A stretch of DNA of 64,000 nt, taken from NCBI GenBank assembly GCA_051294375.1, contig CM119269.1, forward strand, positions 4,357,401 to 4,421,400, read 5' to 3'. The notes under the pieces were generated by a model. It had not been told where the DNA came from. It did no database searches and saw only the letters and a program-made list of their open reading frames with translations. Of the stretch, positions 22,601 to 33,999 are shown in pieces; position 1 is the first letter of the stretch, and each line of letters opens with the position of its first letter. Position numbers and translations under genes: made by a program. Origin of the DNA: Paraspadella gotoi (lineage: Eukaryota > Chaetognatha).

Positions 22601-22672
22601 CGTTTTCTAGAACAATCTTGAAGCGCAACGACTCGAGGAAGTCCTCACGTCGCCGGTTAGTTGCAGCTTCAC
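22601..22672 (-). CDS. Candidate 72-bp symmetric exon
   Basis: On the - strand an acceptor GGTGACAG is followed by 72 bases ending AAACG|GTGAGT. The frame enters and leaves in phase 1 and reads GEAATNRRREDFLESLRFKI then VLEN. Both splice sites are good and the only open frame fits them. Phase 1-1 exons of exactly 24 codons are common in leucine-rich-repeat receptors, and F-L-E-S-L-R-F-K-I-V-L-E-N is loosely LRR-like, but a single unit cannot prove it. Confidence 0.4.
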
Positions 22673-22675
22673 CTG

Positions 22676-22766
22676 TCACCACTCATCACTAACCTCTCAC
22701 CACTCATCACTAACCTCTTACCACTCATCACTAACCTCTCACCACTCATCACTAACCTCTCACCAC
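22676..22766. repeat. 21-bp minisatellite, about four to five units
   Basis: Tandem TCACCACTCATCACTAACCTC units with one variant, directly upstream (on the - strand) of the candidate exon at 22601-22672. Confidence 0.9.
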
Positions 22767-23108
22767 ATCACATATTCAAGGGATTTTCTTCTCATCTCTT
22801 TTTCTACGATTAAAATCCTCAAACGGCGCATCGGAAAGATAGGCGAATTTTGAAGGCCGACAGGCTCGAATGCAGTTGGTCATTTGACGACAAAATGACA
22901 CTGATTACTGGTTATGATCCATTAAAGGATTGTAAAGGAGCTTATAAAGAAAACCTAAGGAATAATCTGTAATTTGAGAATATTAAATAACAGTAAAACA
23001 TATAACGTAATGAAGAGTTGAAGACGACTGTCCAAACTTTAGAGCGTAGTAATAACGTCTAAACGGTCAAAAATACTCCTTACACTGTTAACACACTCTT
23101 GGGTCTAG

Positions 23109-23271
23109 AATCCACTCACGCAATTGAAGGCCATTTCCTCACTACGAATAAGAACCATCTCGAAGATTCCGACGGCGCATCTTCTAAAGCATCGGGGACG
23201 CCTTGAAGATTCGCTTTTAACAGAAAGAGCGCCGCGTGAAAACAGTCTCACATTCAGCGCCGAGAAACGAG
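23109..23271 (+). CDS. Candidate exon, unidentified
   Basis: After GGGTCTAG the frame reads NPLTQLKAISSLRIRTISKI then PTAHLLKHRGRLEDSLLTER and APRENSLTFSAEKR, ending at a perfect donor CGAG|GTGAGT, phase 1. GC content is coding-like. The - strand is also open here and has its own GTGAGT donor (after AATTGC, at 23119), so the strand is uncertain. No family recognised. Confidence 0.3.
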
Positions 23272-23481
23272 GTGAGTGAGACGCGACCCCCAAAAAAAGT
23301 CGGGAAATCGGAAAAGAGGCGAAAATTGTCTCACCTCCTCAGTCCTCAGACCTTACCAATTTCCGACGCGGCTTTATGGGTTCGAGTTAAAAGCATCTCG
23401 ATCATCATCATTATCATCATATGTCATCATCACCATCATCATCATTATTGTCGTAGTCGAAAACGTCGTTAATATTCTTCA

Positions 23482-23497
23482 TAATTATAATAATAAT

Positions 23498-23530
<33 letters not shown>

Positions 23531-23925
23531 AATAATAATAATATATAATAATAATAATTTTAATAATATAAAAAATAACGCGGAGAATGGATTATCAGAT
23601 GGCTTGTCTCTCTTTGCTTTTCCTGTCTTTTCTTCTGATTACCATCAGAGAGTTCGCCTCTCTTGGCTTCTCCGTCTTTCTTATTGACCAATCAGAGAGG
23701 AGGCTTCCCTCAGGAAACGACGGCAGAGAAACGAGAGAGGGAACCGATCACTCTTCAACTTACCTTCAAGAAACAAACATCAACTCCTTATGGGCTATTG
23801 TTATATTGTTGATTGCCTAACTCTGCATATCTACATAATTTGTATCCAACGTGGTTCTTACGTCAATAAAACTTCTCTTTTTTCTCACTTAATAAACAAC
23901 GACCTACAGCCTTCGTTGCATTAAT

Positions 23926-24003
<78 letters not shown>

Positions 24004-24013
24004 TAATAATAAT
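23482..24013. repeat. Two (TAA)n clusters flanking about 370 bp
   Basis: Imperfect TAA/AAT repeats at 23482-23570 and 23923-24013. The sequence between them includes a 77-codon frame (23587-23820) with a hydrophobic start and no recognisable domain, not called as a gene. Confidence 0.8.
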
Positions 24014-24936
24014 CATATTCAATCATCATGGACGACTACGCCATCTTTTCCACCAAATCCCATATCATCCCCATCAAACGTACTATTTTCCGGAAACTCA
24101 CTTGTGGGTAAAGAAGTGCATCTTTTATCGGACCGAACCGCGTGGGCGAAGGAATAGTGGAAGGACAGAGGTAAAGGAAGAGAGACAGAGAGAAAAGAGA
24201 ATTCCCGATGAACTGCGGACGAAGTGACGCAACTCGCGCAGGCGCGCAACTCGTGATGACGGAAATGACGAGATTGCTTCACGTTTTCGGTTATAACGAC
24301 ATTAAGGGGCGAGGAGAGAAGACAGAAAATCGATCAAAGCGTCAGAGTGCAAAAAACAAATGCTGAATAAAAAAGAACAATATTTTTTTTTAATTTAAAA
24401 ACGGATAAATTAAAAAGAGGTTTTAAAAAGGCCTTGTGCAGCGAGAATTCTTACGATGATGTTTTTTTTTTTTCAAGGTAAAGAAGCATTCGAATTAATA
24501 TTCCTTCTGGATTCAGATTTGATAAATAATTTACTTCACATCTCGAAAACAAAAAAAAAAAACAAAAAAACACAAAAAACGAAACATAGTTTGGATTTTA
24601 TTTAACAATTTAACATCATATACTGCTCTGCTCGCCTTCGAGAGTTATTCCTTTGCTTCTCGATTAAAAAAAGCGTCGAGAAAGCTTCTCCCCATCTCAC
24701 CCCTCGGTCGTTTCCCTTCGAGATTTCAGATTGGTCTAATGTCTAAGGCAAACGCCCTTTCAACGAAAATCCTGTGGTTGAGTGATTCGGGATCGAACCG
24801 AGATATTGGGTTAAGCTGGAACATGCTGATTGGAGGAGACTCAGGAGACGATTGGATTTGATTGGCTGCTAGACGAATTCATCACCGCGCAAGATTGATC
24901 AGGAATTTCAATTTTTTTTTCATTTCATTTTATCAG

Positions 24937-25330
24937 CGGCATTTGCAGCATCCGCCGCATTGGCCGTGGCATTTGCGGAATCATCGGTCTCGCGTTTGGT
25001 CGTGCGACGCGAAGTCTTTTTGCTTCGCTGATCGCTGTCGACTCCTTTCCGGATGCTGAACGAGAAATAGATTACATCCGGGTTCACGATTTACTCGACA
25101 GGATCATCATTCGTCATCTCATTAACCACGCATCCGCGGTCTATCTCTCAAGAGCTCCAGACTTGTTCAAACTTGTCCAATCAGACACCGATCGATCGAC
25201 CTTCGATCCACATTGTGGGCATTGCGTCTCTTTGGGTTCGAAGCCGAACTCTTCCCCGTCGTCGTCGTCGTCGTCGTTGTCGTCGTCGTCGTCGTCGGCG
25301 ACGTCGCTCGCTCGGGTTTCTGAAAAATAG
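24937..25330 (+). CDS. Candidate terminal exon with Ser-rich tail
   Basis: Acceptor ATTTCATTTTATCAG ends at 24936; the frame stays open for about 131 codons to TAG (25328-25330). It reads GICSIRRIGRGICGIIGLAF then GRATRSLFASLIAVDSFPDA, EREIDYIRVHDLLDRIIIRH, LINHASAVYLSRAPDLFKLV, QSDTDRSTFDPHCGHCVSLG and ends in a poly-Ser tail (GTCGTC repeat read as TCG) plus ATSLARVSEK. There is no Met, so it must be an internal or last exon. The family is not recognised; the CGHC here is not in a thioredoxin context. An inverted, indel-rich copy of the 3' half is at about 35.89-36.08 kb. Confidence 0.4.
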
Positions 25331-26508
25331 AAAACGTTAAAAGTATATTACGTTACAAAAAAATTAAAAAATTTACATTGAGACTCTCTCCGTTGGAGAG
25401 GTTGGAAAATCGATATTTTCTCTATTGGGTATTAGAGATTTCTTAGTGAAAATTATTTGCCTTTCTTTATATATTTTATTCATCGGATATTTTTGGGAAA
25501 GGAAAACCTCAGCTTTTGTTGTTTTTTTTTTAATTGTATAATTTTTTTTGGCTTCAAAATTGTAAAAAGTAAGACGAAACGCAAAAATAAAGGAAGAATA
25601 AAAAGAATAAAAGAAAGCCAAAAGATCGGGGAATAAGAAAAAATGCGCCAAAAAAATCATGAAAACAGGAATAAGAGTAAATAAAGATTAAGTCTTTGAC
25701 AGAAATAAAGCCAAGACACTGGTTTTTCCACAAGTCACAAAACATCCTCGCCCTACGAACCTACCCGGACTTCAACGTAGACGAGTCCTCGAAAACGTTG
25801 ATGTTTGATAATGATAGGACTCAATAGAATTATAAATGGTTCTCAACCTACGTCTCATTTACAAGCATAGATAAAGGAAGCTTAACGGAAAGATTCTAGA
25901 GCCGCTTCAGTTCCACTTACAATGGCGCTACTCCGTTATTTTTCTCAACGCACAATTATCACTGGAGGATGACGCCCATGACGGTCGTTAACGATTTAGC
26001 TTCGCGCAATCAGGCCTTGAGGTGCTCACTGCTCACTGCTCACGGTTGATTTAGCGAAATTTTGACACTCAAACGAAAATTGTTGGATATGTACGTATAT
26101 CAAAAGAGAAAGCACTTTCAAGATTAAAAGCCAATACTGTCGTAAGCATGATAAATGCGCTTATAGTAAGAAAAAAAAATGGGCGAAGACTTGCTTTTTA
26201 CGCTCTGATACCCTAATGTTATAAACGACGTCGCAATCTCAAAGATAAAGACATACGAGATCGTAAACGTCGCATTTAAGCACAAGTCGCTGACACGAGG
26301 TTTAAGTTATGGTGGTTGTGAAGGTGTTTCTCCTTCACGCCCGCGGAGTCGCGCGTTCTAGACGTCGCCAGTTCCTTGTAGAGTGACGAAGGATCTTTTC
26401 TACATGAATACTTGAATCTTTTGCTGAATATCGAGTCGAATTATGATGAATATTAAGACGCGAAAAGGTTTCCAAATATTTATTAATCAAGTATTTAAAA
26501 AAGTCCCG
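25143..26508 (+). repeat. Duplicated block X (inverted copy at 34.7-36.1 kb)
   Basis: The whole block recurs as its reverse complement at 34718-36082. Shared landmarks include the Ser-repeat exon tail, the CTCTCCGTTGGAGAG palindrome (25386-25400), a Phe/Lys-rich AT stretch and the motif near 26330 (TTCACGCCCGCGGAGTCGCG). The copies differ mostly by one- and two-base indels, more like read errors than evolutionary divergence. Confidence 0.85.
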
Positions 26509-26788
26509 TAAAACTGTAATCAGAACGGGTGAAACGTTTTCATTGAGTCCAAAGTAAAAAAGGTGACCAAACAAAGATATCAGACCGACAGGTCAAATAC
26601 GACTCAGATAGAAATAAAAACGTAAACGAGAGAGAGAGAGAGAAAGAGGTTAAACTGTAGGAGGCCAGGCATAATATTTCACAGTGGTGATAAGGGAGAA
26701 AGAACCTGACGAAATAATCCATACAAATATCCATATAAAAAATCACAACGATATAAGTAACGTTTAGCCAAAAATACTCGGATTCAAA

Positions 26789-26920
26789 ATGACGGCGAAA
26801 ATGTCTCGTCTCTCAACGACCGACGACGACGACGACGACGACGACGAAATAAACAGCCGTGGCCGACTATCGCGCCCTCTTCGCCGAAACCGGCGCCATT
26901 TTGTTCCCCAATCGGCATAG
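26789..26920 (+). CDS. Possible 43-codon ORF with Asp run
   Basis: ATG at 26789 opens MTAKMSRLSTT, eight Asp, EINSRGRLSRPLRRNRRHFV and PQSA, stop at 26918-26920. An acidic run followed by an Arg-rich end is unusual for chance AT-rich sequence. The overlapping frame ADYRALFAETGAILFPNRHR is also open up to a GTAAAA donor near 26991, so this may instead be an exon in the other frame. Unidentified. Confidence 0.25.
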   Translation: MTAKMSRLSTTDDDDDDDDEINSRGRLSRPLRRNRRHFVPQSA

Positions 26921-27639
26921 AAACCGGAAAACTTTTACTCGAAGAATTTCGGCGAGAAAAAAGAGGATTTGCGCGCACTCAATTTGGGTAAAAGGGAGGC
27001 GACTGGGGAGAGTGAGACGTTGGGGTGAATGGATTACTGTCTCTTCAGGTGTCGCGTAAAGAAGGGGCGTTCAAGAGAGTCTGAGTGCATGTTTACTTAG
27101 GCGGAGCAAGGGAAAAACTAGGAGTTCTGTAATATAATGTAATTTAATGTAATGTAATTCCCAGAAATAACTAAATTAAATAAGATTTTATGTACTATTA
27201 ATAGCATAGAAACCTTTAAAGTTTATTATATTACTAAAAATCATAAAATAAAAAAAATTAATAGAATTAAGAATTTTTCTGATAAAGCTTGAAAAAATAA
27301 ATAAAAAATATTATTACACGATGATGAAATTCTAACAATTATAGGGTAGTTCGTGTCAACGAACAAGGAATTGAAAGGATAAGTGAAGAGTCAAGGGTTT
27401 GAAGAAAAATGAAGGGCTGGAAGGGCAGTGACGGTATTAAAGGAGAAAGAGAGAGAGCGAGAGAGAGAGAGAGAGAGAGAGAGAGCACGCGAGAGAGAGA
27501 GCGCGCGAGAGTTTGGTTAAAGTATTAAGGAGAAATTTATGGACGAGAAAAAAAATAGAAGGTAGAATGAAAAAAAAATCTGAATTTTTTTGATAAATCA
27601 AAAAAAAAAAGAAGATAATAAAGGCGTGTATCTGAAAGT

Positions 27640-27800
27640 TTTTTTTATACATTAACAGAAAATAATAAATAAGGGAATTTTAAAGTCTTTTAATATATTA
27701 AAAGAAAATAATAAAAAAGGAAATTTTAAAGTTTTTTCATATATTAAAAGAATATAATAAAAGCGGAAATTTCTAAGTTTTTTTATATATTAACAGAATG
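27640..27800. repeat. About 60-bp AT-rich tandem repeat, three units
   Basis: Units carry ATATATTAAAAGAAAATAAT then AAA..GGAAATTTTAAAGTTTTTT; the last unit is partial. Confidence 0.8.
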
Positions 27801-27972
27801 TAATGCAACTTTATTTCATAATGTCTAGGGGTGTTTAAGCAATATGCATATATTATAAAATTTTAGAATCCCCAGACTTAAAAAAAAAAAAGAAGGAAAG
27901 TCACCATCGTCCAGTTGATCTTCTTGCACGACGCTCATCGCGCCGACTCGATAATTGATCGACGCGGAAGCG

Positions 27973-27978
27973 CTCTCT

Positions 27979-28015
<37 letters not shown>

Positions 28016-28020
28016 TCTCT

Positions 28021-28051
<31 letters not shown>

Positions 28052-28052
28052 C
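27973..28052. repeat. (CT)n tract at the edge of block Z
   Basis: CT repeats with CCTC and TTCT interruptions, ending where the duplicated block Z starts. Confidence 0.9.
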
Positions 28053-28632
28053 TCAATGATTTCTTCCTTCAGCTAAAGTTTTGGTTGACTCGGGTAATTA
28101 GTATAATGTTTTAATTTCAAAAATTCTACATTGTTATTTAATAGAAAACTACGTATGTATGTTCTCAACACACAACTTAGAAAGAAAAATTCGTTTCACG
28201 GAGTTGAGTCTTTGAGAAAAACGTTGTAAATCAATCTTTATTGCTTAAAAAAAAGATAACGATGTTTCTTCATTTTTCTGCCAAGTTATTTTGAATGAAC
28301 AATCGTAAATTGAAAGATAGAAAAAAAAATCACAACTTATAGATTCCGCATTGAAAATGAGTTAGTTAGGCAATGGCTGACTACAGTTACACTTTTTAGT
28401 AAGCATGCGAAGACCATGAAAATTGGACAAAGTCACCTTTTCCTACAGTGAAACATAAAAAAAAATTTACAAAAAAAATTGAGATTTCAATCTTCATTTG
28501 CAGTCCTCTGCGTCATTATAGTTGTTGTCAAAAGGGAACGACATAAAAGAGCGAAATAAAGAATAATGACGGGCTTGTTGTTTACTTGCAACTTTCACAA
28601 ACTGAGGAAACAAAAACGCCATACATAAATAT

Positions 28633-29003
28633 TTATGTATTGGGTTTTTGGTAATCTTTTCGCTTGAAAGATCCGACGCCTTGGTCCATCATCAATTCAT
28701 CATTGTCGGCTTCACCGTCGCCACCATCATTGTCATTGTTTCCATTTTCATCCTCATTATCCCAATTGTCAATGTTGTCATCATCGCCATCAATTTAATG
28801 CTGTTGCGGCATCGTGTCGACGCCTTCACCATTGACGCAATCGACATGGTCGTCGTCATCGTCGTCGTTATCGTCGTCGTCATCTTCGTCGTCATCGTCG
28901 TCATCTTCGTCGTCATCGTCGTCTTCGTCGTCATCGTCGTCGTCATCGTCGTCATTTTCGTCGTCTTCGACATCTTTCCCTCTCTCTTCTTTTTTTAGCC
29001 TCG
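28633..29003 (-). CDS. Asp-rich candidate terminal exon with one in-frame stop
   Basis: On the - strand, after a pyrimidine tract ending CCCGAG, the frame reads LKKEERGKDVEDDENDDD, about 35 mostly Asp residues from GAC/GAT repeats, HVDCVNGEGVDTMPQQH, a TAA, then IDGDDDNIDNWDNEDENGNN, DNDGGDGEADNDELMMDQG and VGSFKRKDYQKPNT, stop at 28635-28633. Acidic non-repetitive text on both sides of the TAA suggests a real protein and a one-base error or mutation: in the second copy (about 38.5-38.6 kb, + strand) the same region reads MPNSIK through the stop position. Probably a nuclear acidic protein; family unknown. Confidence 0.35.
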
Positions 29004-30043
29004 GGACGAAGAAGGAAAAAAGAAGTGAATAGCAAAGTGCTGACCTCGTCGTGTGAAGACTGAAGAGGCTTTCTCATTTCTTTTCGCATTTCGGGATTTT
29101 TCACTTTTTTTTTTCTCTTTTTCTCTTTTCACAACTGACCCTATTACATAGCTTTGGTCGACTTGTTTTTTTTTAATTACTCGACCTTACTTTCTTTTTT
29201 CTTTCGATCTGTATTATTATTATATCTGTAAACGTTAAGCTAAAGTGGAATTCAAAATAATAGCTGACTTTATTGTAATCCCCTAGGACGCGAAAAAAAA
29301 ATTAGGCCATTAAAATTTAGTGTCAATTTGCATAAGAACATACATAACAGAATTCCTTTTCTAGCTCTATTGTTTTCAGTATCACATACATGTATAAACG
29401 CGTGTATAAGAGTTCTGTTGGAATGTCAGTTATTATTATTATTATTTATTATTATACGAAACTCTTATCAAATATCAGTATATTTAATTGTCAATGGGTT
29501 AACGTTTTAATGCTTTTATAGTGTAATAAAAAATGGAGAGAGCTTCTCTTCCACTTAGCATTCTACAATCTACATAGAGAAAAGAGATGCACCCGGCCTG
29601 TCCGCCGTGTCCGGGCAACAATCGGGCGTGATGGCCCAATTGTGCTCATTGTTGACGCGTCTCTCTTTACTTTTCGCAATAACGGATCGAATTTAAAAAA
29701 AAAAGACCAAGAAAAACAAACAATTATTGTTAAAAGAATTCGATAGAGATTGATATACTATATATATTTATATAAATGTACGATGAGATAAATTATTGTC
29801 AATAAGTCGCAGAAACCCTTTTGAAACCCCTTTGAATCTTTCTCAAATCTCCCATTTGTCACATTTTCAGCATCTGGAAACTTTGGCCAAAACCGCTTCA
29901 CAATTTGGACATTTGTGAGTCGCGTCCTTGAAAGGCTGTGAATGGAAGAGAAAGTGTTTGGTTAATGGTTAATTAATTAATTAATTAATTAAATCAATGC
30001 GTTTTGAAGTATGTAGAAACAAACTTACCTAAAACAAAAAGAA

Positions 30044-30175
30044 TGAATGAAACTCACCCGAAAGAGAAAGCGAAGGAAAAAGGAAAGAATGAAACTCACC
30101 CGAAAGAGAAAGGGAAGGAAAAAGGAAAAAATGAAACTCACCCGAAAGAGAAAGGGAAGGAAAAAGAGAAGGACT
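30044..30175 (+). repeat. 42-bp minisatellite, three units, open on both strands
   Basis: Each unit encodes NETHPKEKGKEKGK on the + strand. The frame continues as DCEDEEKKGATEPEASEAPV. On the - strand each unit carries a perfect splice-donor string GGGTGAGTTTC. An indel-rich inverted copy lies at about 36.64-36.79 kb. Confidence 0.85.
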
Positions 30176-30413
30176 GTGAAGACGAAGAGAAAAAAGGCGC
30201 AACAGAGCCCGAGGCCTCCGAGGCTCCAGTCGATCACAGTCTCCACCTAAGATTATCAAAGGATATATATGTAATCTCTAATTGTCAAAATATATTGTTC
30301 TAAAATTCGCGGCAAATGATTTTACACGAAATTACATTTTAAAAAACTATTTCCGCCGACTAATTTTAATCAAATTTGTTTCGGTTTTAAAAAATACTAA
30401 TTTTTTTCTGCTT

Positions 30414-30415
<2 letters not shown>

Positions 30416-30495
<80 letters not shown>

Positions 30496-30496
30496 T
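30416..30496. repeat. (ATC)n trinucleotide repeat
   Basis: About 27 units, then GTC units. Poly-His and poly-Met frames are artefacts. Confidence 0.95.
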
Positions 30497-30915
30497 TTAT
30501 CATCGTCGTCGTCGTCGACGTCTTCGTCGTCGTTGTTATTGTTGTATTTTTCTTAACTCGACGCATCCGAGGTTTCATCATTTCCGGCGCCAGAGGGCGT
30601 CGGCCGTCGGGTTGCCTCCTCACAAATTTATCAATTTTTTTACAGTTTGAATCAGGGGTATTTTGTTTTGGAGAGAGAAGAGAGAACAATGAGAGAGTAG
30701 AGAGAGAGAAGAGAGAGAGAGAGATGGAGAGATGAAGAAAGAGAAAGAGAGAAGAAAGAGAAAGAAGAGAGAGAGAAGAGAGAGCGGAGGATAGAAGAAA
30801 AAAAGTAGAAAGACCGCTTATAGGGCGTATGTTTGCAAATATAGTGGTATCCTGTAACACATACTTGGAAATTTCTTTTGCGACAAAAAGGCGGTCGACC
30901 TCAAAGAATAAAAAT

Positions 30916-30981
<66 letters not shown>

Positions 30982-31250
30982 AGAGAGAAGAGAGAGAAAG
31001 TTAAAAGAAAGATGGAATGATGGTAAAGAGAAAGACTCACAGAGACAAGACTTTTTTTAATTTTCATTCGTATAAATAAGTAGGGCTATGTATACAATAG
31101 ACAAAAATATCAAAAATTATTATATAAATAAGTAAGGGCTATGTATACAAAAAATTATTTTAATGAAAAGGCTCTCAATTTAAAATATTTCTATTGTAAA
31201 TCGAGTTGAATCTCGACGCATAGAATTTAATTTTAATTTCCTGCGCCGCG

Positions 31251-32641
31251 CAACTATCTCGAATAATTTTTTTATCGGAAATAAGGTTAGTTCATCGTAC
31301 AAAATATATACTTTTTAATTAATTAGGCTATCATCGAAACAGGCGGTGCGTCACGCAATATCAGTTGTCAAAAATCATTTCTTTAGGAAGATATAGCACA
31401 TTTCTCTATTTCAGACTCCCACTTTGGTCGGGCCTATATTCCTGGAACTTCTATGATGGGAATTTACTTTTTTTTAAATCTTGATAAACAACTGGATACT
31501 AGCATGGATTAAATACTATTGTTCTAAAAAATGTTTTACTGTATTGAGTGTTTGAAAACATAGCTTAAATTATATAGGGAATCATGGGGAATCACTACCA
31601 TTCTATTAAATATAATGATAATATTATATGGACTTGATGTATTCGGGATTTCATCCGCATCGAATCCCGCAAAATGAGTAATGCCAAAATGATTTCAAAT
31701 TAATTTTTTTTTTCTAACACCTTGATAGAACCATTTACTAATAACTTATTTTTTTCAACAACTGCGATTTTGGAAGTGGTTTAGACTAATTGGTCTTATG
31801 GCTGGAAAGACTCAGAGTCACAGCATGGGATCGACAAATGGATTATTTGTTTAGGGTTTTCGGTAGCGGATAAGGTTAGATTAGGGGATAGAGATTAGGG
31901 TTATGGATTAGTGTCTAGAGATTAGGGTTAGGGATTAGGGTTAGGGATTAGGGTTAGGATTAAGTGTTGTCTTCCTACGCGTTAAGATACTCTTCAGAAG
32001 GGTGAGCAATCTGACAGGACAAACCCCGCTCATCACTAACTTTTACAATAAAAAAAATGTTGGCTTGCCTTGGGTGCGTGTCTCATGGTCCGGATAGAAG
32101 AATCGACAGAGAACAACGACGATAATTTGAAATTATTGAACGATGGAGGAAACACAGTTGTAAAAATACTGATCTAGAAATTTAGACATCAATATGTTTC
32201 TTTAAAAGAAGGAAAAGCTAAAAAAAAAACCAATATTTGTAACTTCATAATTAATAATTATTCACTCCAATCTCTATTTTGAGACGCCTACATCTTTATC
32301 AAAAAAATAGTAGTTAAAACACGTTAGTACTATTACCTTCCTCGCTTAAACTTGATACTGGAATCGAAAATTGCTCTTAAAACTTTTGTTTTAGCGTATT
32401 TTGGAGAGGCAAAAAAAATATAAAAAAAAGCTAAAACAAAATGCGCGAGCGTTCGGGTATTTCTTTAGGAATCGCGTAAAAAAATCAATTTTACAATTTT
32501 TGTCCTTTTGGAAAATATTAAGGATTTTTTAAGCGAGAAAGAACCTCTAAAAGTTTTCAAGAATTACTCTGGTTAGCTATCCGAATATGCCATTATATAA
32601 TTTTTTCCGATTTTTACCGTTTCAACCTTCGAATCATAGTG
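31251..32641 (+). mobile_element. CACTA-like insertion, copy in block W1
   Basis: Begins CAACTATCTCGAATAA (the other copy CACTTCATCGAAATA) and ends TTCGAATCATAGTG, whose complement is CACTATGATTCGAA. So the element has short inverted ends starting CACTA. The shorter copy of the locus at about 34424-34435 reads straight through (CCGCCGCGGTCGCC on its reverse strand), and a 3-5 bp CGG/CGCGG is repeated on both sides in the filled copies. About 1.39 kb, no transposase, so non-autonomous. Contains a degenerate TTAGGG tract. Confidence 0.6.
31855..31955. repeat. TTAGGG-like tract inside the insertion
   Basis: GGGATTAGGGTTAGGGATT units; it recurs at about 40.49-40.59 kb in the second copy. Confidence 0.75.
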
Positions 32642-33050
32642 CGGCGGTCTGCCTGCTCTTTGAAATCCGCCACGGGCTCTCTGCCCATTTTACAGACTTA
32701 TTTTTATTATATCATGAATTGAGTCCTTAATTTTTTTACTTAAATTCACATGGGTTTAATATCTCTCGTTGTAAAAAAAAAAATATTAATGAGGAGAGGT
32801 CATGAGAGGAAACATCGAGAGAAAAAAAAGCCTGGGCGCAGTTCGTCGGGTCCAATCTCTAAAATACAGTTACAACCTAGCTCTTTAAAACCACATAAGT
32901 TTTGTTGTTAATTTAAAAGCCGAAGGATCTTTTTTCGATCTTCGTTTTATCTGACTTTGGGCGGGAAACGAAAAAAAAATCCACCTTTCACCTCGAGCAA
33001 AAAAAAACACCAAAAGACTAACGTTTTTTCTTTTTTATTTCTCCATGGGG

Positions 33051-33823
33051 GCTCCACGTCGATGATGTCTTTTAGACAACGAAATCTGAACTTCAATAAA
33101 TTACCATCTTTCTTGATCTCAATTAGTTAGTATGAAGCTTACTTCATTAAAAAAAACGGTAGTCCAAGTTATCTCCTTCTTATCACTTAGAACTTCCAGG
33201 TAAATTTCTATGAGTTAAAAATACGTAAGACATGATTTCTTCAATGATTGTTTATCCTAATCCCATATTAACTGCGTAATTTTAGATATAAGTATGTCGA
33301 ATTTTTATGGTATAGATCATTTTTAAAGATCGAATTCCTCATAAGAATCTTCACGTCTTTTTACTTACATAAAAGTTTTTAGGTTAGAACGCCACATTAT
33401 CTGATACAATTTTTTTTTCTAATACGCTTTCCGGATCTTTTTTTCTTCACTCTTTTCTTCTCTTTCTTTATATTTTCCTCTTGCTCTTTCCTCCCTTACT
33501 TCTCACTCTGTCATTTACCATTTTTTTGCCCCTACCTTTTTCTGCCACTCATGGCACTTTCCTCACATTTTTTTCTTCCTTCTCTCTTTCCCTTTCTTTC
33601 CCTCTTTTTCTTTCCATTTTTCCCTCATTCTACCTTTTATTTGTCTCACTATTTTTCCTCCCCATTTGCCTTCTTTTTTTCCTTTCGCCCTGTCTTTATT
33701 CTCTCCTCTTCTCTTTTTTCTTGTTTTCCATTTCGTCTTCGCCTCTCACAACGTTTACATTGAGCAAATCAAAGAAAATATTTAAAATGCATTATAAGAA
33801 AGGAAAATCAACGGTAGCGCGTG
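33051..33823. other. Non-coding DNA, pyrimidine-rich toward the gap
   Basis: AT-rich sequence, then T/C-rich from about 33410. The 150-codon frame here is low-complexity Leu/Phe/Ser and runs through the gap. No gene seen. Confidence 0.5.
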
Positions 33824-33848
33824 NNNNNNNNNNNNNNNNNNNNNNNNN
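33824..33848. other. Assembly gap, 25 N
   Basis: One of five gaps of exactly 25 N. The sequence just right of it is the reverse complement of sequence left of gap 41968-41992 (AAACACCAGCATGGTAAAGT against ACTTTACCATGCTGGTGTTT). Confidence 1.
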
Positions 33849-33999
33849 AAAAAAAAACACAAAAAAACACCAGCATGGTAAAGTTGCGATTCGCTCGAAA
33901 TTAATTTTCGATGAGCAGGAAGTGAAAATGTGAAAAACAAAAGGGAATCCGGGCGAAAGGGAAGGAAGAGTAGTTTCAAAAAAGAAAAAGAAAAAAAAA

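Larger units (their letters stand above)
26509..28062. other. Single-copy spacer Y with short ORF and AT tandem repeat
   Basis: This stretch separates blocks X and Z in the first representation and is absent from the second. It holds (GA)n near 26625-26645, the short ORF at 26789-26920, (GA)n at 27446-27485, the tandem repeat at 27640-27800 and (CT)n at 27973-28052. Confidence 0.6.
28063..30637 (+). repeat. Duplicated block Z (inverted copy at 36.2-39.3 kb)
   Basis: Reverse complement recurs at 36185-39292, covering the Asp-rich exon, the 42-bp minisatellite and the (ATC)n run. The second copy is indel-rich; its GAC-repeat section is longer (about 37870-38490 against 28844-28975). Confidence 0.85.
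30641..33050 (+). repeat. Duplicated block W, copy 1
   Basis: Direct copy at 39298-41650 and a shorter inverted copy at about 34000-34685 that lacks the 1.4-kb insertion (31251-32641). Starts GTTTGAATCAGGGGTATTTT, followed by (GA)n tracts, ends near CACCTCGAGCAAAAAAAAAC. Confidence 0.85.

Noticed and set aside
22676-22766. CRISPR-like array
   Set aside because: 21-bp units abut directly without unique spacers; a plain minisatellite.
24780-24810. Second tRNA-like SINE (CGGGATCGAACCGAGA)
   Set aside because: Only a B-box-like palindrome; no A box at the right spacing.
30387-31067. 226-codon frame with poly-Met and SLSLS runs
   Set aside because: Joins two microsatellites; no conserved text between them.
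31855-31955. Chromosome end
   Set aside because: TTAGGG units are degenerate, internal, and inside a transposon-like insert.
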